Assembly: GCA_025451075.1 (NCBI GenBank)
Contig: JANWLA010000040.1
Span: forward strand, 1-56,141
Direction of reading: 5' to 3'
From: Nitrosotalea sp.
GTDB taxonomy: Archaea > Thermoproteota > Nitrososphaeria > Nitrososphaerales > Nitrosopumilaceae
Length of the DNA stretch: 56,141 nt
Made by a program: the position numbers and the translations under genes. Positions 9,205 through 16,849 of this stretch are shown here, piece by piece; position 1 is the stretch's first letter; every line of letters starts with the position of its first letter. Under the pieces are notes generated by a model that made no database searches, was not told the DNA's origin, and saw nothing but the letters and a program-made list of their open reading frames with translations.

Positions 9205-10918
9205 CCGGTGAGTCTATTTTTGTTATTTTTATTACAGATTGACCCTTCTTTAATTCACCATCATCTTTTGTTTGCCGATATTGTTCAACATTATATCCAA
9301 GTTTTTTAAATATAGGACCCAAATTTTTTAATGCTTTACTTAGGTTGGCTGGCGACTTTGGAATATTAGAATATCTTGCATTAATATCAATTTGTTTCAT
9401 TGCAGCCTGTTGTTTGATGTATTCAAACAAGTTACCTATTGTTTCGGTCATCTCTGTCTTGTTGCCAGTAAATTTGTCCAGAATCATATCAATTATTGGA
9501 TAGGATTCTTTGTTATCCTCTGCTCCTTCTTTTCTTTTGTTGTAAAATAGTTGTAAGAATTCACCTTTTTGAAATCCCAAAGCTTGACTTATTGCTTCCC
9601 CCCATATCTCAAAATCTGCCAGCCTAGTCTTAGGATTAGAAATTTCACACTTTACTACATCATACAAGGATATAGCTTTGGATAAACTTGTAAAACAAAA
9701 GCCTAGGACATCAGGCATTAATTCATAAATAATTTTTTCAAGTCTTGATTCCTCAATATATGATACATCATTGAGTGACTTTCTGCTATACACAATTAAT
9801 CTATCATTTAGATCTGGATAATTCAGGTTAGGAGAAACACCATTTGCAGTAATTTTTCTTCTAAATTTCAAAATAACTTGGTCGGCATCAGAATATAGTT
9901 TTCTTTTAGAGTTTGCCGCGCCTGTTATTCCCCTGCACAATACCTCACAATGTTCTGCCGTAATGTGTGTGATATTATCAAGTGCCGAAAGATATTGGTC
10001 ATATAGACTCAAGACGAAATTGTTGATATCATCAGACATTGCTTGTCTGTTATCAAGTAGCGTACTTCCTGCAGGGTCAATTAGGAGTTTGATTAAAGAT
10101 GTGTTTGTAGATTTGAAACTTCCAGCCATACCATCCCAGAATGGTAAAGGTACTGCGCATTTTTCCAATAGCATGGCAATCAGGTTAACAGAAAATAGTT
10201 TTTCTTCATTATCATTTAGTAGATTAAACAGTTTAATGAATCGGTGAAATCCTTCTATATCGGCCTTTAAGTTTGGTCTGACCTGTTTTGAAGTAGTAAG
10301 TCCTTTTCTAAAGAGTGGTAAATCTTCGTTAAATTTAACAATCTCAACACCATTACTTGTTATCTTGACTAATTCTCCCGTCTTATCGGCAAGATCGTAA
10401 TAGAAAACATCATCAATTTGAGCTACACGCAAGTAGACATTTTCTCTCAAAGTACCATTCATTTGTGCTTCTGCAATTAAATCACCTAGGACAGTTTTGT
10501 GAAACGATATTGGATATACTTCAGAATCTATTTTTTTGAATGTGTAATTCACCCAATAGGCTGCCATGTTAGAATATAGATCCAACAATTCAAAATTACC
10601 ATGATTATTGACTAGAGCAAAGACATCATTTCTATTTTCAGTTGAAATTATGATTTTTTTGATTTCATTTTTGACATAATTCAGACATTTCTTCTCATCT
10701 GATTCTTTTGATTCTTCTTTTGTACCTTTTGGCATGGTGAGGCCATATTTTTTGAAATCAGAAATTAGACCAGGGTCTTTGTCACCCTTCTTTACTTCAA
10801 CCACATGATGTTCTTGATGTTCAATAAATTTACCATGATCACCTATTGGTATGTAAGTATCACAGTTGTTACAATAGAAATAAGGATATGCTGAATTGTC
10901 CTCTGAATTATCATTCAT
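9119..10918 (-). CDS. Plasmid/virus-type replication helicase with N-terminal zinc finger
   Basis: 599 aa. The N-terminus has a C2H2-like finger (C16, C19, H34, H37/38). The centre has a helicase-like ATPase core: a P-loop GMAGSFKST at 263-271 and a Walker-B-like YLSALDNITHI at about 309-319, as in phage and plasmid primase-helicases. In the P-loop the glycine before the lysine is replaced by phenylalanine, which is unusual. The C-terminal 100 residues look like a winged-helix DNA-binding tail. The start overlaps the end of the 99-aa gene by 8 bp, so it is the last gene of a four-gene operon. It probably drives replication of the element. Confidence 0.7.
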   Translation of the reverse strand: MNDNSEDNSAYPYFYCNNCDTYIPIGDHGKFIEHQEHHVVEVKKGDKDPGLISDFKKYGLTMPKGTKEESKESDEKKCLNYVKNEIKKIIISTENRNDVFALVNNHGNFELLDLYSNMAAYWVNYTFKKIDSEVYPISFHKTVLGDLIAEAQMNGTLRENVYLRVAQIDDVFYYDLADKTGELVKITSNGVEIVKFNEDLPLFRKGLTTSKQVRPNLKADIEGFHRFIKLFNLLNDNEEKLFSVNLIAMLLEKCAVPLPFWDGMAGSFKSTNTSLIKLLIDPAGSTLLDNRQAMSDDINNFVLSLYDQYLSALDNITHITAEHCEVLCRGITGAANSKRKLYSDADQVILKFRRKITANGVSPNLNYPDLNDRLIVYSRKSLNDVSYIEESRLEKIIYELMPDVLGFCFTSLSKAISLYDVVKCEISNPKTRLADFEIWGEAISQALGFQKGEFLQLFYNKRKEGAEDNKESYPIIDMILDKFTGNKTEMTETIGNLFEYIKQQAAMKQIDINARYSNIPKSPANLSKALKNLGPIFKKLGYNVEQYRQTKDDGELKKGQSVIKITKIDSPASPASLEDYLETKFDNSSKISGEVCDSQ

Positions 10919-11210
10919 GGTCGATCTTCTCGTTTATTTTGATGATCTCTAATGCAGTTTTTTTCCTAGACAAATCAACAAGGAGACTCCTTAAAGTGTC
11001 TGGAGATAATTTTGTGACAATTTCCGGCTTCACAACATTACATTCAACAATGATTTTACGAATTTTCTCAATGTCAATATGAAAAACATGTGAAACCATA
11101 CCAGCACGCAAACCTTCGGGAAATTCATGCCCATACTCCAAACAATGCCAATTTTCCACAGGTTTTTCAAACCACATGTCCATCATCCAATTTCTCTTCT
11201 TTGATAACAT
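10911..11210 (-). CDS. Hypothetical 99-aa protein of the replication operon
   Basis: I chose ATG 11210; the frame is open further up to 11282, but that would overlap the preceding gene more. The protein has a tryptophan-rich start (WMMDMWFEKPVENWHC) and a helical charged C-terminal half. It overlaps the helicase start by 8 bp and the zinc-binding gene upstream by 44 bp, an arrangement typical of compact mobile-element operons. No family recognised; a DNA-binding helper for the helicase is possible. Confidence 0.55.
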   Translation of the reverse strand: MLSKKRNWMMDMWFEKPVENWHCLEYGHEFPEGLRAGMVSHVFHIDIEKIRKIIVECNVVKPEIVTKLSPDTLRSLLVDLSRKKTALEIIKINEKIDHE

Positions 11211-11373
11211 CGGTGCACCAAATGGGGAGATCGCAACAGGAAGAACAAAGATATGCAACAAGGGTTGGAAATTGACCCCCATGAAACCAACGTTTTACAA
11301 TTGCAGGATTTGTACATGAAGGATATCTGCTACAAATCATCCCAGTTTTCAACCCCTGTGAAAGATTGTTCAT
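11167..11373 (-). CDS. Cysteine-rich putative zinc-binding microprotein
   Basis: 68 aa with cysteine groups CSRYPSC near residue 14 and CSSCC...C near residue 43, suggesting a treble-clef or ribbon zinc site. The start overlaps the stop of the preceding C2H2 gene as ATGA (11370-11373), a sign of translational coupling. The overlap with the 99-aa gene downstream is 44 bp. Function unknown; likely nucleic-acid or protein binding. Confidence 0.5.
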   Translation of the reverse strand: MNNLSQGLKTGMICSRYPSCTNPAIVKRWFHGGQFPTLVAYLCSSCCDLPIWCTDVIKEEKLDDGHVV

Positions 11374-11603
11374 AACTCTCTAACCCGTTCAAATTCAACT
11401 TGGAAATCTTTTTCGTAACGATGAAAATGCAGGATGTGCCATGCCAAGGCCCATCTGGTCTTGTATAATTTTTTATTCCACCGCTTTTCTCCCATACAGA
11501 ATTTACAAGGTTGGTGTGGAATTGAAATTTCAGTAGTGGATATTGGAGAAACATGTCCTTTAAAAATTCGGGTATCGTTATTCAATTCAGATCCTCCCAA
11601 CAT
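11370..11603 (-). CDS. C2H2 zinc-finger microprotein, first gene of replication operon
   Basis: 77 aa. Residues about 33-62 form a CxxC...HxxxH finger (PCKFCMG, later WHILHFH), a DNA-binding C2H2 type common in archaeal viruses and plasmids. ATG at 11603. It is coupled to the next gene through an ATGA overlap and lies 28 bp downstream of a perfect 11-bp hairpin (11631-11656) that may be its operator, so an autoregulator is a reasonable guess. Confidence 0.55.
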   Translation of the reverse strand: MLGGSELNNDTRIFKGHVSPISTTEISIPHQPCKFCMGEKRWNKKLYKTRWALAWHILHFHRYEKDFQVEFERVREL

Positions 11604-11630
11604 CTTCTAGTGAAGGGCAGGTCAATCAGA

Positions 11631-11656
11631 GTAGGGATGAAGTGGTTCATCCCTAC
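11631..11656. promoter_or_regulatory. Perfect 11-bp palindromic hairpin upstream of zinc-finger operon
   Basis: GTAGGGATGAA (11631-11641), a 4-nt spacer, then TTCATCCCTAC (11646-11656). It lies 28-53 bp ahead of the ATG at 11603 on the minus strand, where a leaderless archaeal promoter would sit, so an operator is the simplest reading. A terminator for a plus-strand transcript is the alternative, because T-rich DNA follows. Confidence 0.5.
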
Positions 11657-11772
11657 TTGTATTTTAAAAAAAATAAAGACGCAAGAGTATGATAACTCTT
11701 GGCCACAACCATGTGAGATGGAATCCATGAATGGTTGTAGAGTTGATGAAGTTAGTAGTGCAATAGTAAGAT

Positions 11773-11919
11773 TCAATTTTTGAGCGCCCCCACATTGTTA
11801 CGATAATTTTCAAGTTCGTCCAGTAGTTTGTCGAGAATTTTTGATATCCCACGAGAACATGGTTCTCCAGATAATTTTTGTATCTTGAAAACTATTTTGT
11901 TTGTCAGATGTGCATTCAA
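11773..11919 (-). CDS. Possible ribbon-helix-helix microprotein
   Basis: 48 codons from TTG 11919 after an in-frame TAA upstream; no ATG or GTG near the start. The peptide has an alternating beta-like start, then SRGISKILDKLLDELENY, a pattern like the helices of ribbon-helix-helix repressors common on plasmids and viruses. It lies just upstream of the zinc-finger operon on the same strand. The short frame and TTG start keep confidence low; it could also be the remnant of a longer gene. Confidence 0.35.
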   Translation of the reverse strand: MNAHLTNKIVFKIQKLSGEPCSRGISKILDKLLDELENYRNNVGALKN

Positions 11920-12046
11920 AGTGACATCTTAAGAACATAAGAATAAAAGAAGTAAGATGATCAAAATAATTTAGAAAAAATTATTTTTGAATTTATAATT
12001 TTCGTAATTTTCTATTTTTTGTAGGTTTTCAAGTAATTCAAGGCAG

Positions 12047-12103
12047 GACTTGGGGGGGTGGGTATTTTATGAATTCATAGCCCATTCATGGACCTGGGGG
12101 GGT
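12047..12103. repeat. Pair of G7-containing direct repeats
   Basis: GACTTGGGGGGGT (12047-12059) and GACCTGGGGGGGT (12091-12103) are direct repeats starting 44 bp apart, about four helical turns, with GAATTC palindromes between them. In AT-rich DNA two runs of seven G are conspicuous. The surrounding 11920-12327 has no gene I can support; this block may be a promoter, a recombination site or part of the element's origin. Confidence 0.5.
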
Positions 12104-12327
12104 CGTACAATGGCTTTTTTGACATGGATTTTGGTTAGTCAATAAGTGTTGACCCGAATTTCCTTAAATACTAAATTAGAGTCGCTCCTCTAGAAAATCA
12201 TCATCGAGATTATTCTGGCATTGACTAGTAAGTGAAATATCAAAAGGAGACTATACAGTAAGCATCTAAACAGATTTGAACTCCTAATTGGGTGTAATTT
12301 GGGTTTGAAATTATTGTATGATTCTAC

Positions 12328-13071
12328 TCATTTAATATCGCCAGGTTTGCAAGTTCCTATGTCGTCCTTTGAATGATGGAAATGTTCAACCAGAACTGAT
12401 TCAAGCCAATCATTTTGATCTTGACAATCCATTAAATCCCATTGGGGTTGTTCTTTATCAAACGTAAATGGTTTTGCTGCATAAAGATAGATGCACTGTA
12501 AGGCATAGAGTAGTTCGGGGTCAAGTAAATCATATGATGTTAATGTCCAATTTCGTACCTCTTCTCCAATTTGTATGCCTTGTTTTTTGATCATTTCTAT
12601 CCATTCTTTTGTGGTCTCATTTTCTGTAAATTTGTAATCTTTCCAATTTTCAGAAATTTCTCCGCCGTAGTATATTGTTAACAGTGCTTCATGATATTGT
12701 GTTTCTGACCATAATTGAGTGAGGAGAGTGTTAAATCGTCCAAGTGCAGTTTTTCTTCTTTTTTGTTTAGAATCCTCCTGATTTTGGATTATTTGTTCAA
12801 GTTTTATAGCAATTTCATTTACCTTCAGTATTAAGGAATTGGTTTTACTCTGTTCGTTTTTTGTATAATGCCATACTACTATTGCTATACCTATTGCAAT
12901 CCCCATGTCAATTACTAAACCAAACCAATGGGCTATATCGGTCCCGTGAAAAAATTCTGCCTTATTCGTTACTTGAACTATAATTATCATCATCAATCCT
13001 ACAATAAGGAAATAAATGGAAAATACAATTGGTCGTTTAGAATCATATTTGGAGGGTTTTGCGTTAGACAT
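12328..13071 (-). CDS. Two-TM membrane protein, possible effector of the kinase operon
   Basis: 247 aa. Two membrane helices at about residues 14-34 and 46-67 (GLVIDMGIAIGIAIVVW), then a coiled-coil stretch and a soluble C-terminal domain rich in W, Y and acid residues. I recognise no family. It follows the CARF-like gene by 53 bp on the same strand, so it is probably the third gene of the operon, although an AT-rich gap could hold its own promoter. Two-TM proteins next to nucleotide-sensor-like genes are common effectors in CBASS/Pycsar-type systems; the role here is only inferred from context. Confidence 0.75.
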   Translation of the reverse strand: MSNAKPSKYDSKRPIVFSIYFLIVGLMMIIIVQVTNKAEFFHGTDIAHWFGLVIDMGIAIGIAIVVWHYTKNEQSKTNSLILKVNEIAIKLEQIIQNQEDSKQKRRKTALGRFNTLLTQLWSETQYHEALLTIYYGGEISENWKDYKFTENETTKEWIEMIKKQGIQIGEEVRNWTLTSYDLLDPELLYALQCIYLYAAKPFTFDKEQPQWDLMDCQDQNDWLESVLVEHFHHSKDDIGTCKPGDIK

Positions 13072-13124
13072 GAATAGAATTTAAAATTCTACTTAATTAG
13101 ATTTTAGAATATTTGGAGTATTTA

Positions 13125-14105
13125 TCACGAATTATTGTTTAAAAACTGTTCCAGCCATGATTTTTCTATCTCTGTAATGAATGTTCTTCCCACACCTTTT
13201 GAATATCTATCTGGATGATATTTAGTTGGCGTAGAAAGAATTAATTGAATATCTGGATATTTTTTTAAAAACAGTAATACTGCAACAGCTAACAGCTTAC
13301 TACCATTAAGCGCTACAATTATGTTATATTCTTCAACAAATTTCCTTCTTGTTTCCTCAAAAAATTCTATTGCCTTTTTGTAATCAAAAATGGAGAGTAC
13401 CGTAATGTTTTCTTTACCAAATAAACTCTCATGTTCTTTTTTGATGTTGTTAAAATGTTCATTCATAACCTCTAGGTTTGGGCTGGTCATGACTCCCACT
13501 TTTTCAGTGGGTTGAATTTCGGATATTATACCTCTTGGTCTTGTTAAGTCATATCCCATAGTCATGATTAACAATGTTACATAACTTGGAAGGGTGGCTC
13601 CAGAAAATTTAGGCAAGGTAAAAATATCTTCCACACCGGATGTAAAGGAACTAGGACTTTTCAACTGCGTTCCATAGGTTGTTGGTTCTGTGTAAATTAT
13701 GCTAGTTTTTATTGAATTTTCTAATGCATAATCTACTAAAATAATCAAAGCGTGATTGGTCATACCTGTGATATTCACAACAATATTTTCCGGTTTAAAA
13801 CCAAGATTTTTTATTGCTTTTTGAAACTGACTGTAAAATTCGGTTCTAGTTTTCCCTGCTTCATATTGAATATAGGAAAAATCATCGCTGAAATTTTTTA
13901 TCGTTTCTTGAAAGATGTTCAAACTTGCCTCGTTTTCAGATGTGTATACATTGTATCTGACTATGAAAGAACTTTTTGTCCGAAAATCCATCTCTCCCAA
14001 CTTTTTATTACTTCCTAGACAACGATCTTCGAAGCCCATAGCACAAATGTAGAGATCAGGCTTTTCTTCAAATTGAGTTAATTCTTTTACGACTGGGAAA
14101 CTCAT
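13125..14105 (-). CDS. CARF/SAVED-like duplicated Rossmann protein
   Basis: 326 aa. Two similar halves: residues about 18-135 (start LYICAMGFEDRC, ending with NITGMTNHALIILVDYA) and about 205-310 (VGVMTSPN, then NIIVALNGSKLLAVAVLLFL). The strand-NxTGxT/NGSK-helix pattern resembles the ligand-binding site of CARF domains, which sense cyclic oligonucleotides. No nuclease or toxin domain is attached. The ATG is 3 bp after the stop of the kinase gene, so the two are translated together. The CARF assignment rests on pattern only; a nucleoside-handling enzyme is an alternative. Confidence 0.6.
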   Translation of the reverse strand: MSFPVVKELTQFEEKPDLYICAMGFEDRCLGSNKKLGEMDFRTKSSFIVRYNVYTSENEASLNIFQETIKNFSDDFSYIQYEAGKTRTEFYSQFQKAIKNLGFKPENIVVNITGMTNHALIILVDYALENSIKTSIIYTEPTTYGTQLKSPSSFTSGVEDIFTLPKFSGATLPSYVTLLIMTMGYDLTRPRGIISEIQPTEKVGVMTSPNLEVMNEHFNNIKKEHESLFGKENITVLSIFDYKKAIEFFEETRRKFVEEYNIIVALNGSKLLAVAVLLFLKKYPDIQLILSTPTKYHPDRYSKGVGRTFITEIEKSWLEQFLNNNS

Positions 14106-14108
14106 ACT

Positions 14109-16571
14109 CTAAGCATCTCGTACTTCATCTGTATCCAAATAGTCTTCCATGGTCTTATTTTGCATGCCTGAAATATTTTGTAAAAATTGTGTACCGCCTT
14201 TAATGTAGTCCTGTGGAAATAGTAAAAACTGCTCAAATTTTTTGCTCGTCATTCTTAATTTATATCTGCTATTGTAACTAATTTTCAAAACGGGTGTGAA
14301 GATGGGCCTCAAATGTAATTGTGGATTAACTTTACTCATTTTTTTCCAGTCGTGAGTTCCACCTGCGTCAAGAAAGATATGTTCTGTAATCATTTTTTTA
14401 AAAAGATCTTGTGCATGGGGTGATAATCGTTCCGTATTTTCAGTTAATTCAATTCTAATTATTTCTTGGTACTTAACAGATTTCTTTTCTTGCCAGAAGT
14501 CATGAAGGTATTTACTAGCTATTTCTCCAAACGCTTCGACAATTTGATATAATTGTTCGCCCACTTGTGGAATTTCTCGGATTATGTCTAATCTTGATTT
14601 AGAGAATGATCTAATTATTTTATCTTGAAGTTTCGTTGATATACCATTAATTCGAGGGTCCTCATTTTCTGATATTGATGAGGTAAAGAGTTCATTACAT
14701 AATTGTAACATGGTACTAATATCTCCCATACAAAGTTTGTAAATTGTTTTAAATCCGCCGTATTCAAATCTCGATTTTTTGTCCTTTTTATCCTCAATTA
14801 GTAGTACTGCAATAGAAGTGCTAGGCGACTTCCCAAAAAAATTATCAGGAGAAAGTGATATTTTTGCACGTTTCAATCTTTTATGAATGATATTTTTTAC
14901 AAATCCCTCCCTTTCAGGTTTATCAAAATTGATGTATCTTGCTCCTAGATCTACATACGAATATTCTCGATCTTGCTGTAAAGTTTTCCCGTCCTCATCT
15001 GTTGTTTCAAAATTAAATTTTTCAGTTGAAATTTTAAAACAAAATCTTTCATTCCTAAATCCTATAATGCGGTTTATTGATTTTTGTAATTCAAGTGGGA
15101 TTTTTGGTGCTGAGTAATCGTCTAGTAAGAAATACACCTTTTTTCTGCTAAATAATTCGAAATTCCTATCTAAAACTTCGATTAGTAAATTCAAATAACC
15201 TACAGCCGTCCGCTTTTTGATTGGTTGTTTTTCTTTGATCATTAGATGTGATAGTAAAATTTCTTTTTCAACCATTGATTTTAATTGGCTTAAAAGGCTC
15301 AGTGGGTTCAAATTAATAATATCGTCTTGCAGCACATTGTCAACTAGAAAGGCACGTAAGGCATTTTTTTGGGAAACTGCTACTTCAATGAGATTATGTT
15401 CTTCAAGTTTTATTAATACCTCAAGAATTTCAGTGGTAAAAGAGAGATTCAAACAATGGAATAAGCTATCTAAAGTAGTTTGATCATAATCGATATAGCC
15501 TGCAAAAGGTAAATAGAAATTTTTGTGACAATGAAGGTAGAATCCTAAATATTCTAATTCTGATAACGACTGCGAATCAAAATTGCCTGCGTTTAGCTTA
15601 GTTAATAATCTCATGTTTTTGAGAATCATGGATTTTCCAGATCCTCGAGGACCTGAAATCACCATAGTTCCAAAGGCAATAATTTGTTTCAACCATGGAA
15701 CGTTATCTTCGTAGAGGTATTCGATCAAATCTGAATCCTCTGGGATTTGCTCCACATTCAGAAATTCAAAAGGATTCATGAGTGGTTTTGCTTCGAGATG
15801 TTTTGTAAGGGATGACTCATGTTTTATTTTATATATTTGATCGATGATATCTTTGGGATTGGTTATGCGTTGTTCTACTGTGTTGTCTCCCATTCTATTT
15901 ATTAGATTCCATAACAAATCTTGGAATTTTTTATCTTTTGCAGGTAATTTCTGATTATAATATTTCTGATTCAGATTCCAACAATCTAATAAAATTATTC
16001 TGAGATCTGCTACATCAGAATCACTTTGGGGTCGCTTATTTGTGCGCGATAAACCAAAATCAATTATCTTGACAGTGTGACGTTTTGCCGGATCAAGATC
16101 ATCGGGAGATAATAAAAAAATATTATCCAAATTCAAGTCTCCATGACGTAAGTTTCTTCTTTGCATATTTCCAATTGCCTTGCAAATTTCTTCAGTAAGA
16201 TCTACGATCATATCTGTGGAAACAGGATTATCTTTCAAAACATCAGTTAACGATTTCCCATTCACATATTCTGATACGATAAATCTTAACGAAACATCTT
16301 GTCCATTAACGTTTATTGTTTCTTCATCGGCTTCAATGATCGTAGCAATTTGAGGTACACCTCTCAGTGTTATGGCTCGGCGAGGCTCGTCTTTCCAACC
16401 TTTATCATCATTGTCTTTTAAAATTTTGATTGCCACCTGAGAATCATATTCTAATTCATTCGCTAAGTATGTGACACCAAAATCTCCCTGTCCTAGGTTT
16501 TCAATTAATTTGTATTTCCCTTTGCCTATGATGTAACCTACTAAATTGTGTATTGTGGAATTGTTAGACAC
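14109..16571 (-). CDS. Ser/Thr protein kinase fused to ORC/CDC6-type AAA ATPase
   Basis: 820 aa, GTG start. Residues 1-260 are a complete eukaryote-type kinase: glycine loop GQGDFG (27-32), VAIK lysine K49, catalytic loop HGDLNLDN (143-150) and DFG (171-173). From about 265 comes an ATPase opening with NPFEFLNVEQIPED, Walker A GPRGSGKS (307-314) and Walker B VYFLLDD (479-485), the pattern of the ORC-CDC6-family ATPases found near defence genes. The C-terminal 250 residues look like a winged-helix or sensor region. The kinase residues are all present, so it should be active. It heads the operon with the CARF-like and two-TM genes. Confidence 0.88.
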   Translation of the reverse strand: MSNNSTIHNLVGYIIGKGKYKLIENLGQGDFGVTYLANELEYDSQVAIKILKDNDDKGWKDEPRRAITLRGVPQIATIIEADEETINVNGQDVSLRFIVSEYVNGKSLTDVLKDNPVSTDMIVDLTEEICKAIGNMQRRNLRHGDLNLDNIFLLSPDDLDPAKRHTVKIIDFGLSRTNKRPQSDSDVADLRIILLDCWNLNQKYYNQKLPAKDKKFQDLLWNLINRMGDNTVEQRITNPKDIIDQIYKIKHESSLTKHLEAKPLMNPFEFLNVEQIPEDSDLIEYLYEDNVPWLKQIIAFGTMVISGPRGSGKSMILKNMRLLTKLNAGNFDSQSLSELEYLGFYLHCHKNFYLPFAGYIDYDQTTLDSLFHCLNLSFTTEILEVLIKLEEHNLIEVAVSQKNALRAFLVDNVLQDDIINLNPLSLLSQLKSMVEKEILLSHLMIKEKQPIKKRTAVGYLNLLIEVLDRNFELFSRKKVYFLLDDYSAPKIPLELQKSINRIIGFRNERFCFKISTEKFNFETTDEDGKTLQQDREYSYVDLGARYINFDKPEREGFVKNIIHKRLKRAKISLSPDNFFGKSPSTSIAVLLIEDKKDKKSRFEYGGFKTIYKLCMGDISTMLQLCNELFTSSISENEDPRINGISTKLQDKIIRSFSKSRLDIIREIPQVGEQLYQIVEAFGEIASKYLHDFWQEKKSVKYQEIIRIELTENTERLSPHAQDLFKKMITEHIFLDAGGTHDWKKMSKVNPQLHLRPIFTPVLKISYNSRYKLRMTSKKFEQFLLFPQDYIKGGTQFLQNISGMQNKTMEDYLDTDEVRDA

Positions 16572-16583
16572 TGAAAAATGTTA

Positions 16584-16596
16584 TACCTAATAGGTA
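16584..16596. promoter_or_regulatory. TACCTAATAGGTA palindrome at kinase operon promoter
   Basis: A 13-nt palindrome 13-25 bp ahead of the GTG start of the kinase gene, next to AT-rich DNA that would serve as the TATA box. Its position between TATA and start fits an operator for a repressor. No regulator gene is evident in the operon. Confidence 0.35.
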
Positions 16597-16761
16597 CATT
16601 AATCTTTGAACAAATCGATTTCTATCTATCGCATATGTTTTTGAAAACAATATTTATCAAATAGTAAATCCATTACACTTTACAACAAATATCCATGCTG
16701 TTTGGAAAAAATCATCATTCCATGCGTATACTCGCGGAGGGGCACCGGACATGGAGTCCAG

Positions 16762-16781
16762 GGTCTGCCGGCGGACTTGAA
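16762..16781 (-). other. tRNA-3'-end-like segment inside a GC-rich island
   Basis: Within 16731-16780, a GC-rich island in AT-rich DNA, the minus strand reads as a T-loop (TTCAAGT), a T-stem strand (CCGCC), an acceptor strand (GGCAGAC) and a C at the discriminator position. The 5' half of a tRNA is missing. Next to it GGAC/GTCC forms a small hairpin (16747-16759). It lies 68 bp beyond the integrase stop codon. It may be an attachment-site copy of a tRNA end or chance resemblance. Otherwise 16597-16849 shows no gene. Confidence 0.35.
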
Positions 16782-16849
16782 TTTTGTTTATTTCAATCTC
16801 AGATTAATGGAAACAGTGAAAGATAAAATAAATTATTTACAAACTCCAA

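Noticed and set aside
11582-11783. Open frames on both strands (minus 11582-11776, plus 11553-11783)
   Set aside because: They overlap each other and the hairpin region, lack recognisable motifs, and the composition looks non-coding.
12276-12300. Stretch with GATTTGAAC resembling the tRNA-Val 3' end
   Set aside because: Only nine bases match and the flanking bases do not, so it is not a convincing attachment-site copy.
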